From JBBQRS01 sp038214535 (lineage in GTDB: Bacteria > Chloroflexota > Anaerolineae > CG2-30-64-16): a stretch of 22,690 nt of DNA. Both the position numbers and the translations under genes were made by a program. Where the stretch lies: NCBI GenBank assembly GCA_038214535.1, contig JBBQRS010000078.1:1-22690 (forward strand), read 5' to 3'. The notes beneath the pieces were generated by a model. That model was not told the origin of the DNA. It searched no databases and was given only the letters and a program-made list of their open reading frames with translations. Shown here one piece after another: positions 8,614-14,739 of the stretch. Positions within the stretch are counted from its first letter, which is position 1. Every line of letters starts with the position of its first letter.

Positions 8614-9611
8614 TTTCCCTCCTCATCATTGCAAGCATATAACTCCGCCAGTCGCCGCGCCTCGGCGCGCAGCGTCGTGCGTACGGATTCCGGCGCGATA
8701 ACCTCGCAGTCCGCGCCCCAGCCGCGGATCCAGTTGAGCATTTCGCGCGGCTCGGCAATCCACCCGCGCCAGGTGATATAGCCGTCTGACCCCTCTTCGA
8801 CCCGCTGCGACGCGTGCCAGCGCGTCTCGCAGACCCGTTCGGCCACGCGCGGATGGAAACGCAGGATCACTTCTACCGGCTTCGTGTCGGTATACCAGAT
8901 GCCCCAGGCATCCCGTAGAAGCGCAATCGAGTCGAAGTCTTCAGGGATCTCGTAACGATCATGGGTCATCATGGCGGCGCCAATGCGCTCGATCTTCAGC
9001 GTGCGCAGCGCCCCCGCAGGTTCGCACCAACCGATGACGTGTGCAGTCTGGCCAACCGCATACGGCTCAATGAAGTAGGAGGCAAGAAGATACTCGTGAA
9101 TCTCCCCATTGGCGGAGCGGTAAGCAAGCTGGACTTTGCGTCCTGCCGACCACGCCTCGGTCAGGGTCTCCAGCACACGGAGATAGCCAGGGTCGCGATA
9201 GCGTGCCGCTTCGTCCATCATATCCGCCGACCGCAGCAGATGTGTGCTCACGTTGCGGTCGAGCCGCTGTAATGCCCGCCCCAACTTACGCAATGCAGAG
9301 GCTGCGTGTGGATTCTGGCGATCCGTTCGCGTGGCCAACAGGCGGGTCGCCAGGTGAATCGCCATGATCTCGTGCAGGCTGAAAGAGACGTGTGTCAGGT
9401 CGGCCGCTCGATCCACTTTGAGCTTGTTGCCGTCAAGGTCATCCTCATAGATGCTGGGAGGAAGATCATCAGCGGCAAGGTACTTCGTGATGGTGGAGCG
9501 GTTGACGCCCAGCCTGCGGGCGATCTCAGCACGCGTGAGTCCTGCGGGATGCGCCCAAAGGAGTTGTTCGATTTGAAGCAGACGTTGCGTTTTGTCCGCC
9601 GCGCGACTCAT
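8610..9611 (-). CDS. HTH-WYL transcriptional regulator heading the cas operon
   Basis: WYL proteins are DNA-binding regulators, often next to phage-defence genes, whose C-terminal part is thought to sense a nucleic acid or nucleotide ligand. A helix-turn-helix (GLTRAEIARRLGVNRSTITK, about 24-43) is followed by a linker and a WYL domain (about 158-212, with HVIGWC in place of the literal WYL and the conserved TLKIERI) and a WCX-like C-terminal part. I chose the ATG at 9611 (333 aa); a TTG two codons upstream is possible. The gene is the first in the cas operon and overlaps cas3 by 4 bp, so it probably controls its own operon. A perfect 13-bp palindrome begins about 70 bp upstream. Confidence 0.9.
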   Translation of the reverse strand: MSRAADKTQRLLQIEQLLWAHPAGLTRAEIARRLGVNRSTITKYLAADDLPPSIYEDDLDGNKLKVDRAADLTHVSFSLHEIMAIHLATRLLATRTDRQNPHAASALRKLGRALQRLDRNVSTHLLRSADMMDEAARYRDPGYLRVLETLTEAWSAGRKVQLAYRSANGEIHEYLLASYFIEPYAVGQTAHVIGWCEPAGALRTLKIERIGAAMMTHDRYEIPEDFDSIALLRDAWGIWYTDTKPVEVILRFHPRVAERVCETRWHASQRVEEGSDGYITWRGWIAEPREMLNWIRGWGADCEVIAPESVRTTLRAEARRLAELYACNDEEGK

Positions 9612-9681
9612 TGCCAATCTCTCTTTCTGCCCGGACGGTACGCGGTTGCTTACAGTCCGATTTGCTGTCTTCAGAATAGAA

Positions 9682-9712
9682 CCAGCCTGTTGCCACTACG
9701 GCAACAGGCTGG
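9682..9712. promoter_or_regulatory. 13-bp perfect palindrome upstream of the WYL-cas operon
   Basis: CCAGCCTGTTGCC (9682-9694) and GGCAACAGGCTGG (9700-9712) are exact complements around a 5-base centre (ACTAC). The site lies 71-101 bp upstream of the WYL start. Neither strand shows a T-run after it, which argues against an intrinsic terminator. The placement suits an operator for the WYL regulator. No clear sigma70 -35/-10 pair could be picked out beside it. The palindrome is seen; the operator role is inferred. Confidence 0.6.
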
Positions 9713-9850
9713 CGAATTCTCCTCAATCGGCATGAAATGGCTGCCCAACTGGTGATTCAGGCAGACAACCGTCAATGTGATGCGACCTGCGCTTGAATTC
9801 GATGGGCAGATCATCTCATAGTCTATGGTGAAGTGACTTCGATACGAAAC

Positions 9851-9884
9851 AAAAAAGCCGCCTCACGGTTTGACCGGGGCGGCT
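9851..9884 (-). terminator. Rho-independent terminator, minus strand
   Basis: Read on the minus strand, AGCCGCC (84-78 end) pairs with GGCGGCT, with an inner CGGT/ACCG stem, followed directly by six Ts (A run at 9851-9856 on the plus strand). It is the only classical U-tract terminator on this strand in the window. It would stop transcription coming from 9885-10900, and so insulate the WYL-cas promoter from upstream reading. Confidence 0.8.
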
Positions 9885-10070
9885 CTCTGGATTACACTGC
9901 TTCCGTCAAGGTACCCCATTGCCTTGGCCAAGCCCCGGGCGTTCGTACCGCTGCGGGGTACTTCTTTTGGTAAGCTCGATTCCGAACCCTGCGTAGTCTA
10001 GCATAAGCAACGTGCGTTGACAAGCGCGGCAACTTTCGAAGAAGCGCTCGTGCCCCCCCCGTTACCCGCG

Positions 10071-10125
10071 ATTTGCGCATCCGTATGCTGTAACGCCCGC
10101 ACCTCGTGCGTTTCTTCCCATCCGC
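10071..10125. repeat. Conserved block 2, copy A
   Basis: The core at 10071-10094 differs from the matching stretch at 10589-10612 at three of 24 positions by eye; both contain CATCCGTATGC and GTAAC. A second similar part, GCGTTTCTTCCCATCCGC, ends at 10125. It is paired with block 1 at 10341-10462 in the same order as in the other copy. On the minus strand the core can be read as VTAYGCA in both copies with mainly silent changes, so a tiny coding segment is possible as well as RNA. Confidence 0.6.
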
Positions 10126-10132
10126 AGTTACC

Positions 10133-10309
10133 TCATCCCGCCGCAATCTCCTCATTGCTGCAGTCCACCATGACCGCGCCGCACCACTGACCCTGTCTAT
10201 CCACGAGCCGCAGCGCCCACTCGATGCCGCTCGTAGCCGCGTTTTCCATGCACTCACTCACTGCCCAGTCCTGCGGCAGTCCTTGCAAGATGTGCGCCAC
10301 CTTTTCCAT
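10133..10309 (-). CDS. Possible 58-aa protein between the two conserved blocks (doubtful)
   Basis: The frame reads MEKVAHILQGLPQDWAVSEC and continues through VDRQGQWCGAVMVDCSNEE to a stop at 10133, a soluble-looking composition that is more protein-like than other frames here. An open frame continues upstream to a TTG at 10348. No good Shine-Dalgarno site precedes either start, which lowers confidence. It lies between conserved blocks at 10341-10462 and 10071-10125, and the terminator at 9851-9884 is in the right orientation to end its transcript. The second copy of the element, at 10589-10799, lacks this insert. I do not recognise a family. Confidence 0.3.
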   Translation of the reverse strand: MEKVAHILQGLPQDWAVSECMENAATSGIEWALRLVDRQGQWCGAVMVDCSNEEIAAG

Positions 10310-10340
10310 GGCCGCGACCGCCAACAGCGCCCCAAAACCC

Positions 10341-10462
10341 CCTCCCAACCCCTACAGCTTTGCGAGGCCCTCATGCCATATAGGGATACCCCGACCGTCA
10401 AAGTGACCTCCCGGGGGAATCCGCCCGGTCATAGCCACATCAGCTTACCGCACCAACTCCCC
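10341..10462. repeat. Conserved block 1, copy A
   Basis: Shared with 10684-10799 in the same orientation. Matching segments include TTTGCG then CCCTCAT, GTCAAAGTGACCT (GTCAAAAGTGAACCT in the other copy), CATAGCCACAT (CATAGCTACAT) and GCACCAACTCC (GCACCGACTCC). Small insertions and C/G-rich variable spacers separate the conserved pieces, a pattern more like a structured RNA or protein-binding region than coding sequence. Confidence 0.6.
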
Positions 10463-10588
10463 AGGCCCCGCGCCCGGTTGCCACGCATCCCCAGAAAGCA
10501 GGTGCTATGCCTGCTTCGTTTGCGAGCCACTGTTCAGCCAGCGTTCGAATAGCCGGTTCCCTACACACCCGAAGCGCCTCCTCTTTTT

Positions 10589-10661
10589 ACTTGCACATCC
10601 GTATGCGGTAACACACCTACGCCCCGCGGCCTGCGCTCCGACGCGCTTCTCCCGCATCCGC
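10589..10661. repeat. Conserved block 2, copy B
   Basis: Counterpart of 10071-10125, with the ACTTGCACATCCGTATGCGG core followed by TAACAC and, after an insertion of about 15-20 bases, GCGCTTCTCCCGCATCCGC. It lies just left of block 1 copy B, without the small ORF that separates the blocks in copy A. Confidence 0.6.
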
Positions 10662-10683
10662 GCTGCCCATCAGCGCGCAAAGC

Positions 10684-10799
10684 CCCCGCCTAAGCCCCAA
10701 AATTTGCGCGCCCCTCATAGTAGGAGGTCCCGCCGGTCAAAAGTGAACCTGGGGGGTCGGTCTGACCATAGCTACATTCGCCGGCTGCACCGACTCCCT
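10684..10799. repeat. Conserved block 1, copy B
   Basis: Counterpart of 10341-10462. The segment around 10735-10766 can fold as GGTCA...TGACC; the matching part of copy A can form ACCG...CGGT-type pairing at about the same place. This hints at kept pairing with changed bases, but I could not align enough copies to be sure. It ends about 110 bp before the next gene on the plus strand. Confidence 0.6.
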
Positions 10800-10908
10800 A
10801 CCATCCGCCACTCGGCTGCTGCGCGTCTCCCGAAAGGAGGTCATTCACGCCCAGCTCCATACTCGCGTCAACATCTGTCAGTCCAACACACATCTCAGGA
10901 GAATCAAC

Positions 10909-11142
10909 ATGTCAACCGTTACCTACACCGAACCTATCGTGGCATTCCCCAGCGCCGGCGACGCGGAATGGGATGCCGTCTATCAGGAGTGGGTACTCAC
11001 CGACTCGGATGGTATCAGCTACTTCGGTGATACCCCGGGCCAGTGCTACACGCGTTTCCATGAGGCGCTCCATCTGCTGGCCGCACACATGCGCAAGAGC
11101 GGGGATGACCTCGCCTTCATCCAGGCCATCCGGCGGCTGTAG
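10909..11142 (+). CDS. Hypothetical 77-aa protein, first gene of the accessory island
   Basis: The protein starts MSTVTYTEPIVAFPSAGD and is acidic in its first half (DAEWDAVYQEWVLTDSDG), with a helical, more basic end (HMRKSGDDLAFIQAIRRL). It has no membrane segment, signal peptide or motif that I recognise. A CAGGAG site lies about 8 bases before the ATG at 10909. The next gene begins 10 bp after its stop, with its GGGAGG site overlapping this gene's end, so the pair forms a small operon. Its place next to other tiny genes and ArdC makes it a candidate anti-defence or element-specific protein, which is inference only. Confidence 0.7.
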   Translation: MSTVTYTEPIVAFPSAGDAEWDAVYQEWVLTDSDGISYFGDTPGQCYTRFHEALHLLAAHMRKSGDDLAFIQAIRRL

Positions 11143-11152
11143 GGAGGCGCGT

Positions 11153-11452
11153 ATGAACCCAGAACAACTTCGGCGCCTCGCCCTGTCGCGCGCCCGACAG
11201 ATCGCCAATGATGTTCGGCGGGAGGCTACGCCCTGTTCACCCCTGCACGGCATCACCCCAGGCGATGTCCTGGACTACCCCGAGCTATGCCTCTTCCTCG
11301 CCGTAACCCACGTCGCTCGTGACTGCCTCTTTGCTCTGGGCGTGCGGCAGGCCGAGCCCTGGACAGCGCTCAAGGAACTCCGGATGCCCGCTGACTTGTT
11401 GCTCTTCCGGCTCCAACGCCGCGCACTCAAGCCGGTGCCCCAGCGGCGCTGA
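11153..11452 (+). CDS. Hypothetical 99-aa protein
   Basis: Starting at the ATG at 11153 (MNPEQLRRLALSRARQIAND), after a GGGAGG site, it is 99 aa. It is mostly helical and basic, with the central segment YPELCLFLAVTHVARDCLFALGV and a basic end (LLLFRLQRRALKPVPQRR). The longer frame starting upstream at 10973 lies over the previous gene and is not used. It follows the 77-aa gene by 10 bp and is followed by a terminator-like structure at 11481-11532. I do not recognise a family. Confidence 0.7.
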   Translation: MNPEQLRRLALSRARQIANDVRREATPCSPLHGITPGDVLDYPELCLFLAVTHVARDCLFALGVRQAEPWTALKELRMPADLLLFRLQRRALKPVPQRR

Positions 11453-11480
11453 CCCGGCCAAACCGCGCCAGGAGGCCGTG

Positions 11481-11532
11481 CTGCGGCCTTGTGGTGCTCT
11501 ACCACCTATCGCCGCAGTAAGGCCCCTTTTTT
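11481..11532 (+). terminator. Terminator-like structure after the first two small genes
   Basis: CTGCGGC (11481-11487) pairs with GCCGCAG (11511-11517), enclosing a smaller GTGGT/ACCAC hairpin. Alternatively GGCCTT (11485-11490) pairs with AAGGCC (11519-11524), which is followed closely by six Ts (11527-11532). Either fold ends close to the T-run, 30-80 bases after the stop at 11452. It is the clearest U-tract terminator on the plus strand. Confidence 0.55.
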
Positions 11533-11570
11533 ACGCCTTCCCGGCGATCCTTGCCGCGCCTGTAGCTAAC

Positions 11571-11588
11571 CTATATGGCGCGATATAG
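11571..11588. promoter_or_regulatory. AT-armed palindrome upstream of the 183-aa gene
   Basis: CTATAT (11571-11576), centre GGCGCG, then ATATAG (11583-11588), a perfect inverted repeat with AT-rich arms in GC-rich surroundings, about 90 bp before the ATG at 11679. It could be an operator or part of a promoter. No -35 partner was recognised. Confidence 0.35.
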
Positions 11589-11678
11589 CTTGTACACCTT
11601 GACCCTGCGGGCGTTGGCGATCATGCCGGCGCCCGCCTTGCAGTCCATCCACCCGTTCCCAGAAAGGAGCAACCCATC

Positions 11679-12230
11679 ATGACCCCTAAACGACCCATCC
11701 GAGGCCACATCGAAGCCAGCACGATCATCTTCACCCAATTCGTGCTCGACGGCGTCAGTTGGAACCTGACTATGCGCGAGGGCGCCACCGCCGAACAGAC
11801 GCTGGCCTTGCTGGCTGAATGTCAGCAGGTGCAGGCGGCGCTCGCGGAAGCCGGCGCGATCTTCGTGCTCAACCGCGACGCGCGGGAAACCCTGCCGCGT
11901 CCGGTCACCAGACGGCCAAGCGGTGGCAACGGCGCAGGCAGGGCCCATGCGCCGACAGACGCGCAAGCAGACGCATCCGCGCAGCCCTCTTCGGGCACCC
12001 CAGGCAGCAACGGTCATAAAGCTACCGTCAAGACGGCCGCCTGGGCCACGGCCACCGCTTCGTTGGCGGCCCGCTATCCCTGCTTCCGGCGCGACGACGG
12101 CCGGCCCGACTGGCATGTCATGACGGAAATGGCCGCGCAGGCCGGCTTCCCGGAGATCACCGACGCGAACCTCGTCCAGGTCGCGGCGGCGCTGGAAGCT
12201 GTCGCCCATGAAGCCGGCGTAACGGTGTAA
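11679..12230 (+). CDS. Hypothetical 183-aa two-part protein
   Basis: The start at 11679 follows AAAGGAG. The N-terminal part (about 1-60, with IIFTQFVLDGVSWNLTMREG and a helical TLALLAECQQVQAAL) looks like a small alpha/beta fold. A disordered linker rich in Pro, Gly, Ser and Ala follows (about 70-110). The C-terminal 70 residues (YPCFRRDDGRPDWHVMTEMA and on) look folded and helical. It precedes ArdC by about 100 bp, with a hairpin in the gap. The family is not recognised; similar proteins might be expected in plasmid-type accessory regions. Confidence 0.7.
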   Translation: MTPKRPIRGHIEASTIIFTQFVLDGVSWNLTMREGATAEQTLALLAECQQVQAALAEAGAIFVLNRDARETLPRPVTRRPSGGNGAGRAHAPTDAQADASAQPSSGTPGSNGHKATVKTAAWATATASLAARYPCFRRDDGRPDWHVMTEMAAQAGFPEITDANLVQVAAALEAVAHEAGVTV

Positions 12231-12237
12231 CACCTCA

Positions 12238-12286
12238 AACCGGGAGGTAGCCCCTCCGCTCACTGGTTTCCCCATACCTCCCGGTT
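12238..12286. repeat. 12-bp perfect inverted repeat before ardC
   Basis: AACCGGGAGGTA (12238-12249) and TACCTCCCGGTT (12275-12286) are exact complements around a 25-base loop. It starts 8 bp after the preceding stop. No T-run follows. It may act as a U-less terminator or mRNA 3'-end stabiliser. Confidence 0.75.
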
Positions 12287-12330
12287 CCCCTCTCACGTCT
12301 CCCATCTCATCTTTCACTTAGGAGGACCAC

Positions 12331-13218
12331 ATGCAACCCAAGCCTACCGCGGATGCTCAACCCAGGAACGTCTATCAGCGCGTCACCGAGCAGGTGCTGG
12401 CGGAACTCGCCAAGGGCACGGCCCCGTGGCGCAAGCCGTGGCAGGCGGACTTCGGCCTGCCCAAGAACCTCGTCAGCCGCAAGGCGTATCGCGGCGTCAA
12501 CGTGCTGACCCTCATGACCGGCGCGCTGGGCGGCGGCTACCCCAGCAACTGGTGGCTCACCTACAAGCAGGCGACCGACCTCGATGGTCACGTCAACAAA
12601 GGCGAACACGGCCTGACCGTCATGTTCTACAAGCGCGTGGTCGAAGGCGAGCCGGCCGAGGATGCCGAGGAGGCTGCCAATGACCGGTGGCGCTCGGTGC
12701 TCAAGACCTTCACCGTCTTCAACGTCGGCCAGTGCTTCGGGCTTAGTATCCCTGAGACCCCGCGGCGCCAGTGGGATCCCGTGCAGACGGCGGAGCAGAT
12801 CGCCGAGGCCGCCAACATCCCCATCACCTACGAAGGGGCGCGCGCCTTCTACCGGCCTACGGCAGACAGCATCACCCTACCGCCGCGGCCGGCCTTCGCC
12901 ACCCCGGAGGGCTTCTACGGCACCCTGCTCCACGAGTTGGTGCACGCCACCGGGCATGCGAGCCGCCTGGCGCGTCCCTATGGCGTCTTCGGCGATGCGG
13001 TCTACGCCTGGGAGGAACTCATCGCGGAACTGGGCAGCGCGATGCTGAGCGTCATCGTGGGCGTGCCGGCCCCGGACTTCCCCAATATGGCGAACTATCT
13101 CGCCTTCTGGCGCACGCGCATGCAGGGGGATGCCCACGCCATCGCCGAAGCGGCCGCGGCGGCCCAGAAGGCCGTCGAGTGGCTGCTGACGATAGCCGGT
13201 TTGCCGTTGCCGGAATAG
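12331..13218 (+). CDS. ardC: ArdC-like antirestriction protein (ssDNA-binding plus zincin metallopeptidase)
   Basis: ArdC proteins are made by conjugative plasmids and other mobile elements and protect incoming DNA from restriction. The 295-aa length matches. The N-terminal domain (about 10-135) shows VYQRVTEQVLAELAKGTAPWRKPW, the usual opening, here split by me as VYQRVTEQVL and APWRKPW, followed by SRKAYRGVNVLTL and KGEHGLTVMFYKR. The C-terminal part has the zinc motif HELVHATGH (201-209) and a third-ligand region YAWEELIAELG (226-236), both intact. The start at 12331 follows AGGAGG. It is the strongest marker that the surrounding region came from a mobile element. Confidence 0.92.
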   Translation: MQPKPTADAQPRNVYQRVTEQVLAELAKGTAPWRKPWQADFGLPKNLVSRKAYRGVNVLTLMTGALGGGYPSNWWLTYKQATDLDGHVNKGEHGLTVMFYKRVVEGEPAEDAEEAANDRWRSVLKTFTVFNVGQCFGLSIPETPRRQWDPVQTAEQIAEAANIPITYEGARAFYRPTADSITLPPRPAFATPEGFYGTLLHELVHATGHASRLARPYGVFGDAVYAWEELIAELGSAMLSVIVGVPAPDFPNMANYLAFWRTRMQGDAHAIAEAAAAAQKAVEWLLTIAGLPLPE

Positions 13219-13366
13219 TCGTCTCCCCTGAACAACGGCCTCCCCTCTCACGGGCAAGGGGCGTCTCCTGCTCACTTCCATTGTCGCGGCCATGCGCCGC
13301 CCTAACCCCGCGCCCGCCGACTGACCCAAACAACCGGTGCGCGCCTATCGCCCAAGGAGTCCGGTC

Positions 13367-13579
13367 ATGTCTCTCTCTCCCTGTCCTGCCCCCTATGTCA
13401 TCTGCTGGCAACAGCAGACGGTGGGGGATGAGTCCACGCTCCAGCAACGCGCCTTCGCCAATCTTGTCGAGGCCGAACTCGCCCTGGAGTGCCTGCATCT
13501 CGACCACGCCAGCGCAGATATCCGCTGTAGCTGGCTCGACCCGCAACTGCTGGCCGAACTGGAGGTAATCCCCTTCTAG
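13367..13579 (+). CDS. Hypothetical 70-aa protein
   Basis: The ATG at 13367 (MSLSPCPAPYVICWQQQT) follows AAGGAG by eight bases; the in-frame GTG 10 codons upstream has no such site. The rest is an acidic helix-rich sequence (LVEAELALECLHLDHASADI) ending in LEVIPF. Three cysteines are scattered without a metal-site pattern. It lies alone between ArdC (about 150 bp upstream) and a hairpin-bearing gap. No family is recognised. Confidence 0.6.
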   Translation: MSLSPCPAPYVICWQQQTVGDESTLQQRAFANLVEAELALECLHLDHASADIRCSWLDPQLLAELEVIPF

Positions 13580-13616
13580 ATCCCGTGTTGTCCAGTGTTC
13601 AATGACCCATCACCCA

Positions 13617-13645
13617 GCCCGCCCGTGTCCCGCACACCGGCGGGC
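13617..13645. repeat. 12-bp inverted repeat with one mismatch
   Basis: GCCCGCCCGTGT (13617-13628) pairs with ACACCGGCGGGC (13634-13645) around CCCGC, with one mismatch. It lies 38 bp after the preceding stop and 25 bp before the next likely start. No T-run follows. Confidence 0.65.
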
Positions 13646-13669
13646 CGCTCCATGTCCTGGAGGCAAACC

Positions 13670-13822
13670 ATGTCCTTCCTATTCATCCTGGCCCTGCTCT
13701 TCGCCCCACATCCCACCCGTCGCAAGTGGCGGCATCCCGTCCATATCACCTGCCATGCCGCGGGGCAGGTACTGACCTACACCCTCGACTCACAAGGAGG
13801 CCGCCGTGGAGATTCTGCGTGA
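13670..13822 (+). CDS. Possible 50-aa hydrophobic-leader peptide
   Basis: An ATG at 13670 follows GGAGG by six bases. The peptide starts MSFLFILALLFAPHPTRRKW, a hydrophobic stretch of about 11 residues followed by basic residues, and then a short soluble part. The short hydrophobic run could be a membrane anchor or a weak signal sequence. It overlaps the next gene's start by 17 bases in another frame. The ribosome site is good; the lack of a family makes the call moderate. Confidence 0.45.
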   Translation: MSFLFILALLFAPHPTRRKWRHPVHITCHAAGQVLTYTLDSQGGRRGDSA

Positions 13823-14189
13823 AAGCCTGGCCATCGTCAGTGTTGTCAACGGCTATGCCTTGTATGGCAAGACCCGGCAAGGCGAAGCCATCTTCGTGGC
13901 GCACCTGGGCGACGGCGCGGATGGCGTGCCCAGTCCAAACGATCCCGAGTTGCCGGACGCTTACGGCTTCACGCTGACCGACGCGGACACAGACCATATA
14001 ACGTGTCCCCAATGCAGTGGTACGGGGTTGCTCTATCCGGGCGCAACCTGTGGCATGTGGGGCGGCCTGGCGCGCTGGCCCGCCGACGTGCAGGGTGAAC
14101 CGTGCGACCTGTGCGACGGCGCGGGCGAAGTCACCGCGGAGGAGGCTAACGCCTACGAGCAAGCCGTCAGCGCCGGCCTGGCAGAGTGA
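13806..14189 (+). CDS. Small protein with DnaJ-type cysteine motifs
   Basis: This 127-aa protein starts at a GTG (13806) five bases after AAGGAGG. Its N-terminal part (1-55) is a beta-rich segment (YALYGKTRQGEAIFVAHLGD). The second half has CPQCSGTG (67-74) and CDLCDGAGEV (100-109), two CxxCxGxG-like pairs as in the DnaJ zinc domain, with a single extra Cys at 82. This would bind one zinc. It is not a DnaJ protein, because no J domain is present. Role unknown. Its end is followed by the repeat cluster at 14211-14310. Confidence 0.75.
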   Translation: MEILRESLAIVSVVNGYALYGKTRQGEAIFVAHLGDGADGVPSPNDPELPDAYGFTLTDADTDHITCPQCSGTGLLYPGATCGMWGGLARWPADVQGEPCDLCDGAGEVTAEEANAYEQAVSAGLAE

Positions 14190-14210
14190 GGAGGCGCCGG
14201 CAAGCCACCT

Positions 14211-14310
14211 ACAACAATCGAGACAAGCATGCAACCGTGACAAGCATGACAATGGACAATCGTCACCCCAGTACCGCCGCGGCCCATGATTGTTGATTGT
14301 CACCATTGTC
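14211..14310. repeat. Cluster of direct and inverted repeats
   Basis: Two copies of GACAAGCATG lie at 14222-14231 and 14239-14248, 17 bp apart. GACAATGGACAATC (14248-14261) is matched by the near-exact complement GATTGTCACCATTGTC (14295-14310), which differs by a 2-base insert. Outer ACAACAATC (14211-14219) is echoed by GATTGTTG (14288-14295). The centre is a GC-rich GTACCGCCGCGGCCC. The cluster is more AT-rich than its surroundings and lies in a gap between genes. It could be an operator, an origin iteron array, or a recombination site. Confidence 0.7.
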
Positions 14311-14326
14311 AGAGATCCATCCATCC

Positions 14327-14353
14327 GAGCGGGAGCCAACACGGTTCCCGCTC
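14327..14353. repeat. 11-bp hairpin upstream of the 106-aa gene
   Basis: GAGCGGGAGCC (14327-14337) pairs with GGTTCCCGCTC (14343-14353), one G-T wobble, around AACAC. TTCAGTT follows, a poor T-tract. A further CCCCC/GGGGG hairpin (14364-14378) stands just before the AAGGAG site of the next gene. The first may be a weak terminator of the preceding transcript; the second might influence translation. Confidence 0.6.
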
Positions 14354-14394
14354 TTCAGTTAACCCCCCGATCAGGGGGCACGAAGGAGTCTGTC

Positions 14395-14715
14395 ATGTCC
14401 ACCAATCTGCTGCAATCCAGTTTCCGCATGGCGCGCCGTAAGGGCGTGCGCCTGGAGTTCTACCTCACCCAGGACGGTCTGAGCCACGGCCCGGCCACCG
14501 AACTGGTGCAATGTCGTTTCTGCGTCGGACAGCATCCCCAGCTCTACGTCGCCTGGCGCAAGCCCGCCGGTACATGGGGTCACTGGACCGTCTTCCGCTA
14601 TCTGGGCGAGGAGCACGTCCCGGATCTGTCCATCCCGATCCCCGTGCCCAGCCTGCCGCGCAACGCAGTCAAGCTCTCGCCCGAAGACAGCTGCGCATTG
14701 TGGCATCGCAACTGA
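14395..14715 (+). CDS. Hypothetical 106-aa protein
   Basis: The ATG at 14395 (MSTNLLQSSFRMARRKGVRL) follows AAGGAG by seven bases. The longer frame that starts at 14290 runs through the repeats and is not used. A basic N-terminus is followed by a beta-rich middle (LEFYLTQDGL, QLYVAWRKPAGTWGHWTVFR) and a proline-rich end. A single CRFC pair (40-43) is present. It lies 24 bp before the GIY-YIG gene and probably shares its transcript. I do not recognise a family. Confidence 0.65.
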   Translation: MSTNLLQSSFRMARRKGVRLEFYLTQDGLSHGPATELVQCRFCVGQHPQLYVAWRKPAGTWGHWTVFRYLGEEHVPDLSIPIPVPSLPRNAVKLSPEDSCALWHRN

Positions 14716-14739
14716 TACCTACACTCACAGGAGGACACC

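Larger units (their letters stand above)
9885..10908. other. About 1 kb largely non-coding region
   Basis: No convincing long gene is seen here. The stretch holds one weak minus-strand small ORF (10133-10309) and two diverged copies of a two-block element (10071-10125 with 10341-10462; 10589-10661 with 10684-10799). The rest is GC-rich with several C-runs and no tRNA-like fold I could recognise. A ribosome binding site for the next gene lies at its right end. Confidence 0.6.

Noticed and set aside
9892..10257. A 121-aa minus-strand frame in the non-coding region
   Set aside because: Arginine-rich, low-complexity product of GC-rich DNA, without a ribosome site; overlaps the better 58-aa frame.
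10670..10710. GCGCAAAGCCCCCGCCTAAG, which recalls part of the c-di-GMP-I riboswitch
   Set aside because: The rest of the conserved core and the tetraloop-receptor parts are missing, and copy A does not keep it.
14231..14310. A second CRISPR array
   Set aside because: Repeats are only 10-16 bp, partly inverted, and without regular spacing.
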